A stretch of DNA of 16,289 nucleotides. Origin: Rhodanobacteraceae bacterium (GTDB lineage Bacteria > Pseudomonadota > Gammaproteobacteria > Xanthomonadales > Rhodanobacteraceae). Below the pieces are notes generated by a model. It did no database searches. It was not told the DNA's origin and saw nothing but the letters and a program-made list of their open reading frames with translations. The stretch spans positions 1-16,289 of the forward strand of contig JAAXIA010000078.1 in the NCBI GenBank assembly GCA_012270595.1, in the 5' to 3' direction. The translations under genes were made by a program, and so were the position numbers. Shown one piece after another: positions 1-7,587 of the stretch. Position 1 is the stretch's first letter. Each line of letters opens with the position of its first letter.

Positions 1-115
1 TCATCGAAGTCGGCAGGAATGGCTGGCTTGGGCGAGCTTGCTCAGAACATCCATTGATCAGGGATTCCTTAGCTACTTCAGCCCCTAAAGCTAAATATCA
101 GTGATGTGAAGCGCG

Positions 116-133
116 AAAAAAGTATTTGGATAC
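116..133 (-). terminator. weak candidate terminator for prlC
   Basis: Read on the minus strand, a 4-bp stem GTAT/ATAC with a 4-nt loop is followed directly by six T. It lies about 40 nt past the prlC stop codon. The stem is short and AT-rich, so termination would be inefficient. Nothing else is recognisable in bases 1-171. The plus-strand frame from base 1 to the TGA at 55-57 could be the last 18 codons of an upstream gene, but it is too short to judge. Confidence 0.25.
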
Positions 134-171
134 GTGCGGGGAGGTGGCGTAGGTATGTCTGCGTAATAGTG

Positions 172-2229
172 TCATCTCAGGCCATAGTGTTTCAGCAGTG
201 CCGTTGGCCTGGGAGCACGACCACGGAAAGCAATAAAGCTTGAAAGCGTGGGGCGACTGGCTCCGACAGCTAGTAACTCGCGGCGAAAACGTGCACCACA
301 GCGCACATCCATGATGCTTCCACGCTCCCTGGCAGCTTGTTCAAAAGCGCTGAATGCGTCTGCGCTGAGCAGTTCGGACCACAGGTAGCTGTAGTAACCG
401 GCGGCGTAACCACCAGCGAAGATATGACTGAAACTGTGTGGCAGGCGTTGCCAGGCTGGCGGATGCAGTACACCTGCTTTTTTGCGTACATCTTCCAGCA
501 CACTCAGTGCCTGCGCACCCCGTTTCGGGTCGTAACCAAGGTGCAGCGTGAAGTCGAACAAAGCCAGTTCCAGCTGGCGAAGCAGGGACAGGCCGGCATG
601 GAAGTGCCGTGCGGAGAGCATGCGCTGAAAAAGCACTTCGGGCAATCTCTCTCCGCTTTGCCAGTGGTGTGCGAACAGGTCAAGTGCCTCGTGGTTCCAA
701 CCGAAATTCTCCATGAACTGGCTGGGTAATTCCACGGCATCCCATTCCACGCCGTTGATGCCGCCAATGGAGGGTAGATTTATTTCGGTGAGAAGAAGGT
801 GCAGGGCATGACCGAACTCATGGAACAGGGTCAGCACGTCTTGGTGGGTGAGCTGTGCAGGCTTGCCTTCCGTGGGCGGTGCGAAGTTGCACACCAGGAA
901 AGCGATGGGGATCTGGTGCATCTGAGCGTCGTCGAAGCGACTTTGGCAGACATCCATCCAAGCCCCACTGCGCTTGTTTTGGCGTGCGTAAAGATCGAGG
1001 TAGATACCGGCGAATATGTGTCCATTGCTGTCTTTAACGTCGTAGTAATGCGTGTCTGGATGCCAGGTGTCGACATCTTTACGCAACGCCAGGGTGATGC
1101 CATAGAGGCGCTGTGTCATTGCCCATAGCCCGTCGATGACTGCCGGTAGCGCGAAGTAGGCTTTAAGTTGCTCCTCATCCAGGGCATAGTCGCGCTTGAG
1201 CAGTTTTTCAGCGGCGTAGCGGACATCCCACGGTGCCAGTTGATCGATCCCCAGTTCCTTGTGTGCGAATGTACGTAGTTCGGTCAGTTCACGTTGTGCC
1301 ACGGGTTTAGCACAGGCGATCAGGTCGTCCAGAAATACCATTACTTCAGTCGGGGAATTGGCCATCTTGGTGGCCAGCGATTCCTCTGCAGCGTTGGCAA
1401 AGCCAAGCAGCTGGGCAGCCTCATGACGAAGTGCCATGATCTGCTCAATACGCGCGGAGTTGTCGTATTTTCCGGCATGTGGACCTTGGTCGGAGGCGCG
1501 CGTCTGGTATGCCCAGTACACGCGCTCGCGCAGGCTGCGGATGTCGGCATAGGTCAGCACTGCCTGCATGCTGGGTTCTTTAAGGGTGACTAAAAAGCCT
1601 TCCAGTCCTTGTTCTCCGGCGTATTGGTGCAGTACCGCACGATCAGATGCAGGGAGGCCGCCAAGCGCTTTCTCGTCGGTTAAATGTTCGTGCCAGGCGT
1701 CGGTAGCATCGAGCAGGGCGTTGGAGAATGCGGTAGCAAGTTTGGACAGTTCCACGCCAATGTGCCGGAAACGTGTACGCGCTGGCTCTGGCAGCGTTAT
1801 ACCGGCCAGTTTGAAACGGCGCAGTGTGTGTTCTACCAGCGCGCGCTGTGGCTGGGGGAGCACAGCGAAGTCATCTTCCTCGGCCAGTGCCTGTACGGCA
1901 TCGTGTAAAGCACGGTTCTGCCCCAGTTCGAGCCTGTGCTGGGTGAGTTTTGCCTCAGCGGGTCCATAGGCCTTGCGTAGCGCTACGCTGTCGGCCACGC
2001 CATGCAGGTGCACGACAGGGGCCCATGCGCGCTCCAGCTGCTGTTCTAGTCGCTCAGTGCCGAGCATCACATGCCTGAAATCATGCGGCTTACCAGTGGC
2101 TGTGAGGGTGTCGATACCGGCACGGAAACGGGCAAGGACCGCATCGATGGCGGGTGTTACGTGTTCAGGACGGATGCGGGAAAATGCCGGCAGTGCGTCG
2201 TCGCCAAGCAGTGGGTTGTCTGGGTGCAT
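172..2229 (-). CDS. prlC: oligopeptidase A (M3 family zinc metallopeptidase)
   Basis: This cytoplasmic zinc endopeptidase degrades short peptides, including cleaved signal peptides, downstream of the ATP-dependent proteases. The 685-aa product has the usual length for the family (E. coli OpdA is 680 aa). The zinc motif HEFGH lies at residues 470-474. A third ligand, Glu500, sits in the GVEWDAVELPSQ segment that matches the third-ligand region of thimet-type peptidases. The N-terminus (NPLL, then IRPEHV) is typical of the OpdA branch rather than dipeptidyl carboxypeptidase, and the C-terminal SHIF/GGYAAGYYSY substrate-site region is intact. The ATG start has a good ribosome binding site, GAGGA, six bases upstream. 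The gene is divergent from the patatin gene. In other gammaproteobacteria prlC often lies near a gamma-carbonic anhydrase gene, as it does here. No truncation is visible. Confidence 0.96.
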   Translation of the reverse strand: MHPDNPLLGDDALPAFSRIRPEHVTPAIDAVLARFRAGIDTLTATGKPHDFRHVMLGTERLEQQLERAWAPVVHLHGVADSVALRKAYGPAEAKLTQHRLELGQNRALHDAVQALAEEDDFAVLPQPQRALVEHTLRRFKLAGITLPEPARTRFRHIGVELSKLATAFSNALLDATDAWHEHLTDEKALGGLPASDRAVLHQYAGEQGLEGFLVTLKEPSMQAVLTYADIRSLRERVYWAYQTRASDQGPHAGKYDNSARIEQIMALRHEAAQLLGFANAAEESLATKMANSPTEVMVFLDDLIACAKPVAQRELTELRTFAHKELGIDQLAPWDVRYAAEKLLKRDYALDEEQLKAYFALPAVIDGLWAMTQRLYGITLALRKDVDTWHPDTHYYDVKDSNGHIFAGIYLDLYARQNKRSGAWMDVCQSRFDDAQMHQIPIAFLVCNFAPPTEGKPAQLTHQDVLTLFHEFGHALHLLLTEINLPSIGGINGVEWDAVELPSQFMENFGWNHEALDLFAHHWQSGERLPEVLFQRMLSARHFHAGLSLLRQLELALFDFTLHLGYDPKRGAQALSVLEDVRKKAGVLHPPAWQRLPHSFSHIFAGGYAAGYYSYLWSELLSADAFSAFEQAARERGSIMDVRCGARFRRELLAVGASRPTLSSFIAFRGRAPRPTALLKHYGLR

Positions 2230-2370
2230 GAGTAGTCCTCGTATTCGGAGAAAAGCGTGACGAGGATGTGCTATAAAAGCAAGCGTGGCGAAGTGTTTTT
2301 GCTTGTCTTCGTTGTGCTACGGGGGTTGTGCTATGGGGAACAATTTTGTCATGCGGTGTATCATCGGCGC
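2230..2370. promoter_or_regulatory. divergent promoter region of prlC and the patatin gene
   Basis: These 141 bp separate two divergent starts and must carry promoters in both directions. The minus strand contains a TATAGC hexamer about 40 nt before prlC that could be a -10 element, without a convincing -35. The plus strand carries the sequence TGTGCTA three times (2267-2273, 2313-2319 and 2327-2333), two of them inside a perfectly adjacent 14-bp tandem repeat. The core recurrence is what one might expect of a regulator binding site, but no known operator was recognised. Part of the region could be coding if the patatin gene starts at the GTG at 2257. Confidence 0.4.
2311..2338. repeat. 14-bp direct tandem repeat, two copies
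   Basis: GTTGTGCTACGGGG (2311-2324) is followed without spacer by GTTGTGCTATGGGG (2325-2338), with 13 of 14 positions identical. A third partial copy, TGTGCTAT, lies at 2267-2274. The unit length is not a multiple of three, which fits a non-coding role better than a coding one. Confidence 0.7.
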
Positions 2371-4155
2371 ATGCTGCCCGAACACCTGATCGGCCAGATT
2401 ACCCGCAATGTATTGTTCGCACACTTGAGTGGCGCGCAATATGAGGCGCTCGCGCGCCAGCTGCACTGGATGTGTCTGCCTGGTGGTCAGCCGCTGTTTT
2501 TCCTCAATGAGCCGGCTGATGCCCTGTACATACTGGTTAGCGGTAGTTTGGGTGTGTTTGACCGCTCTACCATGCTGATGCACCAGATTGGTCCTGGTGA
2601 ATGTGTGGGCGAGATGAGTCTGCTCAGTGGAAAATCACACCGGTTTACGGTGAAGGCACTGCGTGACTCAGAACTGTTACGGCTCGACCGGCAGGCTTTT
2701 GAAACCCTGATTAACCGTCATCCGGGTGCCATGCTAACTGTGGCGCGGCGTGCGATTATGTGGCGGCGTACGCGCCAGACTTATGCCACGAACAAACCGC
2801 GTACCTTTGCTATTTTGCCGGTTGATAGTTCTGTGCCGGCTCGTGAACTGGCAACGAAACTGGCCCGGGCACTTGAGCCTATGGGTCGTTGCACACTGAT
2901 TGACGCGGCCATTGGTGCTACGCGTAACAGTGACTGGTTCGCCCAGCACGAAGCCGCCAGCCGCTTTGTCATTTATCTGGATACTGATGGTCATCCGTGG
3001 TGGCGGCAACGTTGCCTGCGTCAGGCGGATGTCCTGCTTCTGCCGGTGCATGCGCAAACTGAGGCTAGAAAATGGCCCGAAATGACGCTGGATTTTCCTT
3101 CGCAGGTGCGTCATCGGCCACGACATTTGCTGTTGCTGCATCCGAATGGACAGTTCGTGCACGGTGCGGCACAGCGCTGGCGTGCACAGTTTCACGGCAA
3201 AATGAAGCACCATCACCTGCATGCCGAGGATGATTTCGCCCGTGTTGCCCGTCTGATCAGTGGTCATGGTCGTGGGTTGGTGCTCGCCGGTGGGGGTGCT
3301 CCTGGTCTTGCTCATCTTGGGGTGGTCAAGGCGTTGCGCGAGGCTGGCTATCGTTTCGATGCGGTGGGTGGTACCAGCATGGGGGCTATCGTTGGGGCGA
3401 GCGTTGCCATGGATTGGGATACCGCGGCGATGATGCGGATTTACCACGAAGCCTTTGTACGAGGTCGTCTGGTGTCGGACTGGACCTTGCCGCTGGTGGC
3501 GTTTACCCGCGGGCGTCGGGCCAGCCGCATGCTGCGTACGGTGTTTGGTGACATGGGCATTGAAGATATGCCGTTACCTTACTTTTGCATCTCTACCGAC
3601 CTTGCCGAGGAAAACCGCGCTGTGCATCGCTGTGGGTTACTGCGCCGGTGGTTGCGTGCGTCTAGCGCCATTCCCGGCATTTTGCCGCCGCTGCTTAGTC
3701 GCGGTCACGTTTACGTTGATGGCGCGCTGCTTGATAATTTTCCGGTTGATGTGATGGCCGACGACGGCATTGACCACATCACTGCGGTCAGTATTCACTC
3801 CAGTCCTCCGTTGCGTGCTCATCTGGAAGCGAGCTTCACACCACCCTGGTGGCGTGTGCTATACCATACGCTGAGGCGTGATGACCGTAGATGGCCCAGT
3901 TTACTGTCCACGCTGGAACATTCACTGCTGGTTGAGAGTAAGCAACGTTTCGAATCTCGCCGGGAACTGGCTAGCTTGCTGATTACCCCATCGGTGGAGC
4001 ATATCGGTCTGCTTGACTGGATGCGTTGGGATCAGATCGTGGCCGCTGGTTATCGCGAGGCGGTCAAGGTGCTGGATGCGCCTGCTGCTAGTATTGATGA
4101 ATCGTTCAGTACATTGGCAGACACAGAAAGAACAAAAGGGGCGGGTTATGGGTAA
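2371..4155 (+). CDS. cyclic nucleotide-binding domain/patatin-like phospholipase (NTE family)
   Basis: This is a two-domain lipid hydrolase related to neuropathy target esterase. It probably deacylates phospholipids or lysophospholipids at the inner membrane, using a Ser-Asp dyad. With the ATG at 2371 it is 594 aa. A cNMP-binding (CAP_ED) domain spans about residues 34-130, with the GE-x-SLL-x-GK segment of the nucleotide pocket. A middle region (about 145-290) has an alpha/beta look and no recognised motif. The patatin domain starts near 300 with the oxyanion loop AGGGAPG, then the nucleophile elbow GTSMG (Ser336), and ends with the catalytic Asp in YVDGALLDN (Asp450). I chose 2371 because the family usually starts just before the LFAHLSG-type helix. 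However, the GTG at 2257 has a much better ribosome binding site (CGGAG, six bases before) and would add 38 residues including a hydrophobic stretch. The carbonic anhydrase gene follows closely, probably in the same transcript. Confidence 0.9.
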   Translation: MLPEHLIGQITRNVLFAHLSGAQYEALARQLHWMCLPGGQPLFFLNEPADALYILVSGSLGVFDRSTMLMHQIGPGECVGEMSLLSGKSHRFTVKALRDSELLRLDRQAFETLINRHPGAMLTVARRAIMWRRTRQTYATNKPRTFAILPVDSSVPARELATKLARALEPMGRCTLIDAAIGATRNSDWFAQHEAASRFVIYLDTDGHPWWRQRCLRQADVLLLPVHAQTEARKWPEMTLDFPSQVRHRPRHLLLLHPNGQFVHGAAQRWRAQFHGKMKHHHLHAEDDFARVARLISGHGRGLVLAGGGAPGLAHLGVVKALREAGYRFDAVGGTSMGAIVGASVAMDWDTAAMMRIYHEAFVRGRLVSDWTLPLVAFTRGRRASRMLRTVFGDMGIEDMPLPYFCISTDLAEENRAVHRCGLLRRWLRASSAIPGILPPLLSRGHVYVDGALLDNFPVDVMADDGIDHITAVSIHSSPPLRAHLEASFTPPWWRVLYHTLRRDDRRWPSLLSTLEHSLLVESKQRFESRRELASLLITPSVEHIGLLDWMRWDQIVAAGYREAVKVLDAPAASIDESFSTLADTERTKGAGYG

Positions 4156-4195
4156 GGCAGTGTGTAGCGGTGACTCTCGCCGGAGAGCCTGGATT

Positions 4196-4726
4196 ATGAA
4201 TTTGCGCAGTTATCAAGGTATCACGCCCATCCTCGGGGAACGAGTGTATGTCGATCCTTCAGCCACAGTGATTGGCGATGTGGTGCTGGGTGACGATGTG
4301 TCGATCTGGCCAGGAGCGGTGCTTCGCGGTGACGCGCAACCCATTCGCGTCGGCAAGGCAACTAATATCCAAGATGGTGCCATCATCCACGTAACACATG
4401 CTGGACCCTATGGGCTAGGGTTTCCATGCCTGATTGGTGAGGGTGTCAGCATCGGTCATGCTGCTGTGGTACATGCCTGTACTCTCGGCAACTACTGCCT
4501 GGTTGGCATGAACGCCAGAGTTCTAGATGGTGCGGTAGTCGCTGATTATGGTTTTGTTGGTGCTGGCGCCCTGGTACCACCCGGCAAGGTCGTGAGCGAG
4601 GCTGAACTGTGGCTTGGCAATCCGGCGAGGTGTGTGCGCAAGCTTGACGATAAGCAGATGGAGCAGTTGCGCTATTCGGCCAGGCACTATGTGGAACTGA
4701 AAGACAGCTATCTTGCCGCCAACTAA
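4196..4726 (+). CDS. gamma-class carbonic anhydrase-like protein (YrdA/CaiE family)
   Basis: This is a left-handed beta-helix (hexapeptide repeat) protein that forms trimers with a metal between subunits. Many members interconvert CO2 and bicarbonate, while others, such as E. coli YrdA, have no proven activity. The 176-aa product keeps the three metal-ligand histidines His65 (in HVTH), His88 and His93 (in GHAAVVH), and the structural Arg44/Asp46 (RGD) and Gln59 of the family. Degenerate hexapeptide repeats of the V-I-G-D-V type run from about residue 18 to 145, followed by a C-terminal helix. The ATG at 4196 matches the E. coli start and has GGAG about ten bases upstream. An in-frame ATG at 4148 would overlap the patatin stop codon and add 16 residues; it has AAGGGG before it and could be used for translational coupling. 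The physiological role is not shown by the sequence. Confidence 0.92.
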   Translation: MNLRSYQGITPILGERVYVDPSATVIGDVVLGDDVSIWPGAVLRGDAQPIRVGKATNIQDGAIIHVTHAGPYGLGFPCLIGEGVSIGHAAVVHACTLGNYCLVGMNARVLDGAVVADYGFVGAGALVPPGKVVSEAELWLGNPARCVRKLDDKQMEQLRYSARHYVELKDSYLAAN

Positions 4727-4737
4727 AAATTCGGCGG
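4716..4737. terminator. hairpin between convergent genes, possible terminator
   Basis: CCGCC at 4716-4720 pairs with GGCGG at 4733-4737 around a 12-nt loop that contains the carbonic anhydrase stop codon. It lies between the convergent ends of this gene and aroE. There is no T-tract on either strand, so a Rho-independent role is doubtful. Confidence 0.25.
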
Positions 4738-4764
4738 GCTGCTGCGACCGTGTCGTGAAATTTC

Positions 4765-5598
4765 TCAGCATGTGCTGCGCAGTGCTTGATAGACTGGCTC
4801 GGTGGCGGGACGCAGGCCATGCCACAGCTCGAACGCATCGGCAGCGGTTTCGACCAGCATGCCCAGGCCGTCGAGCGTTCGCCTCGCGCCGACTGCTTGG
4901 CTCCAGTCCAGAAAAAGCCGTGCCGATGCACCATAGGCGAGGTCGTAGCACACGGTATGCGCACCGATCAACGTAGTGGGTAGATTGAGCGATTGCTGGA
5001 AAACCCCTGCTGAGGTGGCGTTGATGATGATATCAACCGGGCCGATAGTGGCCAGATCCTGCCAGCACCTCGTGCCCACACGAGCAACGTCACCGATCAT
5101 ATCGGCCAGGGTATCGGCTGCAGCTGGGCTGCGATTGACAATGGTCAATGAGGCGATGCCCGTCTCCAGCAGCTGCCAGGCGACACCACGTGCCGCGCCG
5201 CCGGCGCCCAGAAGCAGCAGGTGTTTCCCGCGCAGCTGGAGCGCATGGCGCGCACTGAGGTCACGCACCAAACCGGAACCGTCTGTGTTGTGTGCTGCCA
5301 GCTGCCCACCCGCCAGCAGGGTCAGCACGTTGACGCAACCGGCACGCATGGCTGTGCGGCTACATTCATGGGCCAGAGCACGGGCCGCTGCCTTGTGCGG
5401 TAAGGTGACGTTGGCACCGTGGCCACCCTCATTAGTAAAGAAATGGTGCACGGTGGTGCTCAGCGCCTCAGGGGTGGCGTCAATTGTTTTGTAACTTAGT
5501 GTTATACCCGTCTGTGCGGCGAAGCATTGGTGGATACGTGGCGATTGGCTGTGCGCAATGGGATGGCCAAAGACGGCATAACAGGAAGGCTTTGACAT
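4765..5598 (-). CDS. aroE: shikimate dehydrogenase (NADP+)
   Basis: The enzyme reduces 3-dehydroshikimate to shikimate with NADPH in the chorismate pathway, in the cytoplasm. The 277-aa product has the usual length. The substrate domain shows HPIAHSQSP (Ser17 and Ser19), NVTLPHK with catalytic Lys69, and NTDGSG with catalytic Asp106. The cofactor domain has GAGGAARG at 131-138 and the NRS NADP phosphate-binding motif at 155-157. NATSAG and DGLGMLV follow. One feature is odd: the helix after MLV normally carries a glutamine that binds shikimate (E. coli Gln244, in MLVxQAA). Here the sequence is MLVETAADAF, with Thr251 in that place (codon ACC). Overall similarity to E. coli and Xanthomonas AroE is still strong, so I keep the name. 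No good ribosome binding site precedes the ATG. The gene is convergent with the carbonic anhydrase gene and divergent from the permease. Confidence 0.93.
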   Translation of the reverse strand: MSKPSCYAVFGHPIAHSQSPRIHQCFAAQTGITLSYKTIDATPEALSTTVHHFFTNEGGHGANVTLPHKAAARALAHECSRTAMRAGCVNVLTLLAGGQLAAHNTDGSGLVRDLSARHALQLRGKHLLLLGAGGAARGVAWQLLETGIASLTIVNRSPAAADTLADMIGDVARVGTRCWQDLATIGPVDIIINATSAGVFQQSLNLPTTLIGAHTVCYDLAYGASARLFLDWSQAVGARRTLDGLGMLVETAADAFELWHGLRPATEPVYQALRSTC

Positions 5599-5667
5599 GG
5601 TTAGGGCTTAGGTGCGTAAGGGGGCGGGGTCCCAGTGCGACGGCTCGATGATGCCAGAAAGGGAGTG

Positions 5668-5697
5668 TTCCTTGGTATCATGTGGCTATGGTATAAC
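5668..5697 (+). promoter_or_regulatory. candidate sigma-70 promoter with extended -10
   Basis: TATAAC at 5692-5697 is preceded by TG-N, an extended -10 element, and lies 18 bp downstream of a weak -35 hexamer, TTCCTT (5668-5673). Transcription would start near 5704, just before the leader ORF and the permease gene. It is the best promoter match noticed in the window. Confidence 0.5.
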
Positions 5698-5717
5698 ACG
5701 CCGCACGGGAGTGACAG

Positions 5718-6077
5718 ATGGAGATGATCGCGATAGCGTTAACTGCGCTAGCGGCACTCATTCTCGTTTGTTCTGAGAGCATCGGGCAGAAGAAGGATTC
5801 ATTTTACTTGAAGGAAGGAAGTGCAGATGCGTTTAAAAAAAACCATTTCAACCATTGGGATGTTATCCACCTCGCTCGGTTGCATGGTGGGTTCGGGTTG
5901 GCTGTTTGGTGCTTTTTATGCAGCCCAGATTGCAGGTCCCGCAGCAATTATCAGCTGGGTCGTGGGTGGTGTGCTCATCGTCTTCATTGCGCTAACTTTT
6001 TCAGAGTTGTCGTCCATGCTGCCAGTGGCCGGTGGTATTGCCCGGTATGCGCATTTCACCCACGGCCCGGTAGTTAG
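5718..6077 (+). other. leader ORF overlapping the permease start
   Basis: An ATG at 5718 has a strong ribosome binding site (GGGAG at 5707-5711, six bases before). It opens a frame of 119 codons that runs over the first 250 bp of the permease gene in another frame. The first 35 or so residues, upstream of the permease, look like a signal or membrane anchor (MEMIAIALTALAALILVC) followed by a charged stretch. The rest is simply the permease gene read out of frame. It may be a leader peptide that couples translation, or a remnant of an older N-terminus. A run of eight A at 5835-5842 lies where the two frames overlap. Loss of one A would fuse this leader in frame to the permease. Confidence 0.35.
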
Positions 6078-7422
6078 CTTCTGTATGAGCTGGCTGGCCT
6101 GGTTGTCCTGTGTGGCGGTGGCTCCGACCGAATTACAATCGATGTTGCAATACGGCACGCATTTTTTTCCATGGCTCATGCACAAGAAGGGCGGATTGCC
6201 GGTGTTAAGCTTGCCCGGCTATGTTGTGGCCAGTGGGTTGATGCTGGTGTTGACCTGGCTCAATATTCTGGGCGTTAAATTCCTGACCAAACTGAATAGT
6301 TTGATGACGCTTTGGAAGGTTGTTATTCCCTTACTGGTGGTATTGATTATCGCTTATACGAAATTTTCCCCGGGTAACTTTGTGAGTCATGAATTTTCAC
6401 CGGGTGGTCTTCACAGCATTCTTTGGGCGTTGCCCACGGCGGGTATCGTCTTTTCCTTCCTGGGCTTTCGTGAAGCAACATCTCTGGCGGGTGAAGCCGC
6501 GAAACCAGAACGTTCCCTGCCGATTGCCGTGATCGGTTCGGTACTTATCTGTACCTTGCTTTATGTTCTGATCCAGGTTGTGTTTATCGGTGCCCTATCC
6601 ACCGGTTCGCTTGCCCATGGCTGGCAACATCTCACGTTTCATGGTGATACCGGGCCATTCGCCGGCATTGCCAGAGGGCTGGGACTTGGCTTTCTGGTCT
6701 TGGTTATTTATGCCGATGCCAGCATGTCACCTTTTGGTTCGGCCATGATATACACAGCAACCACAGCGCGTCTGAATTATGCCATGTCAATGAACCGTTA
6801 CACGCCTGTGGCCATGCTGAAACTCAATAGCAAAGGCGTGCCGGCACGTGCCATACTGGTTAATTTTATGGTTGGCATGTTAATGCTTTTACCGCTGCCT
6901 ACTTGGCAGCAGCTGGTTGGTTTTCAGTCAATTGCCATCGTACTGGCCTACGGTGTCGGGCCTGTTGCGTTATTGACGCTCAGGGAGCAGGCACCAGAAC
7001 TTGATCGCCCCTTTCGCCTGCCAGCGAGTAGAATGCTTTGTTTTATCACTTTTTACGTGTGTAATTTACTGGCTTACTGGACGGGCTGGGAAACCATCTG
7101 GCGTTTGATGCTGGCCATTGTCCTGGGACTGGTTCTTTTCAGTTGGTACCGTAGGCGCATTAAAGACGATGTTTCCATTACAGATCGTTCAGCCCGTTGG
7201 CTGCCTCCTTATTTTCTGGGGATGGCGGTGATTAGCTATTTGGGCAATTTTGGTGGTGGCCTGGGTATCATCGGTTTTGGTTGGGATTTTATTGTGGTTG
7301 CCCTCTTTAGTGTTGTGGTTATGGTATATGCTTATCGTTCAAGCCTTGATAAAATCAGCGTACAAAGGCTTTTATACTCGGATGAGGAGCTGATTCTGCT
7401 ACTAAAGGTAAGGCCATCCTGA
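5827..7422 (+). CDS. APC-superfamily amino acid permease, AspP/YveA-like
   Basis: This integral inner-membrane protein of 531 aa has about 12 predicted hydrophobic segments and probably acts as an amino acid-proton symporter or exchanger. The first segment carries the glycine-rich substrate loop GSGWLFG. FSELSSMLPVAGGIARY, the helix-6 stretch FSFLGFREATSLAGEA and the following KPERSLPIA are family hallmarks. The overall pattern and length resemble Bacillus YveA/AspP (aspartate-proton symporter) and uncharacterised permeases of Legionella-like bacteria. The substrate is an inference and may not be aspartate. I chose the ATG at 5827 because the ribosome binding site AGGAAGG (5812-5818) is eight bases before it; the GTG at 5821 is too close. 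The gene stands alone, divergent from aroE, with its own promoter. It uses T-rich codons more than its neighbours, as membrane proteins often do. Confidence 0.9.
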   Translation: MRLKKTISTIGMLSTSLGCMVGSGWLFGAFYAAQIAGPAAIISWVVGGVLIVFIALTFSELSSMLPVAGGIARYAHFTHGPVVSFCMSWLAWLSCVAVAPTELQSMLQYGTHFFPWLMHKKGGLPVLSLPGYVVASGLMLVLTWLNILGVKFLTKLNSLMTLWKVVIPLLVVLIIAYTKFSPGNFVSHEFSPGGLHSILWALPTAGIVFSFLGFREATSLAGEAAKPERSLPIAVIGSVLICTLLYVLIQVVFIGALSTGSLAHGWQHLTFHGDTGPFAGIARGLGLGFLVLVIYADASMSPFGSAMIYTATTARLNYAMSMNRYTPVAMLKLNSKGVPARAILVNFMVGMLMLLPLPTWQQLVGFQSIAIVLAYGVGPVALLTLREQAPELDRPFRLPASRMLCFITFYVCNLLAYWTGWETIWRLMLAIVLGLVLFSWYRRRIKDDVSITDRSARWLPPYFLGMAVISYLGNFGGGLGIIGFGWDFIVVALFSVVVMVYAYRSSLDKISVQRLLYSDEELILLLKVRPS

Positions 7423-7483
7423 AACGAGTCTGGACGGAGATGGGTGCGACCTGATTGTCTCGACGATTAAGGCATACAGGTAT

Positions 7484-7511
7484 TTTTACGGTTAACAAAC
7501 CTTTTTATACA
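7484..7511 (+). promoter_or_regulatory. candidate bioB promoter with GGTTAACAA operator half-site
   Basis: TATACA at 7506-7511 could be a -10 element, 16 bp downstream of a weak -35 hexamer, TTTTAC (7484-7489). The spacer holds GGTTAACAA (7490-7498), which resembles the right half (GGTTTACAA) of the BirA operator known from biotin genes. I could not find a matching left half at the proper distance, so the operator is incomplete or degenerate. The same octamer GTTAACAA occurs again at 9991-9998 before bioH. Confidence 0.35.
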
Positions 7512-7549
7512 GGCTGTAAGCGTTTTTTTGTTGGCAGTCGTTAGCGTGT

Positions 7550-7573
7550 CCCCCCACACTGGGCGGCTTTTTT
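7550..7573 (+). terminator. terminator- or attenuator-like hairpin just before bioB
   Basis: C6 at 7550-7555 can pair with TGGG-C-GG (7560-7566) around a small loop, giving about six G-C-rich pairs with one bulge. Six T follow at 7568-7573. It lies directly in front of the bioB ribosome binding site (GTGGAG, 7574-7579). It may end the permease transcript, but a promoter for bioB would then have to lie upstream and be read through. The alternative is an attenuator in the bioB leader. The evidence is only a possible fold. Confidence 0.3.
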
Positions 7574-7587
7574 GTGGAGTTTAGCTT

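Noticed and set aside
2734..3447. Long minus-strand frame (237 codons) inside the patatin gene
   Set aside because: It lies fully antisense to well-conserved patatin and linker coding sequence, has no recognisable domain, and its composition (many R, T, H, Q) is that of a shadow frame.
5835..5843. Programmed -1 frameshift heptamer A-AAA-AAC in the leader ORF
   Set aside because: The heptamer is in phase, but a -1 shift does not lead into the permease frame; a +1 shift or loss of one base is needed.
7455..7530. Complete BirA operator upstream of bioB
   Set aside because: Only one half-site (GGTTAACAA) is convincing. No TTGTAAACC-like half was found at 14-16 bp on either side.
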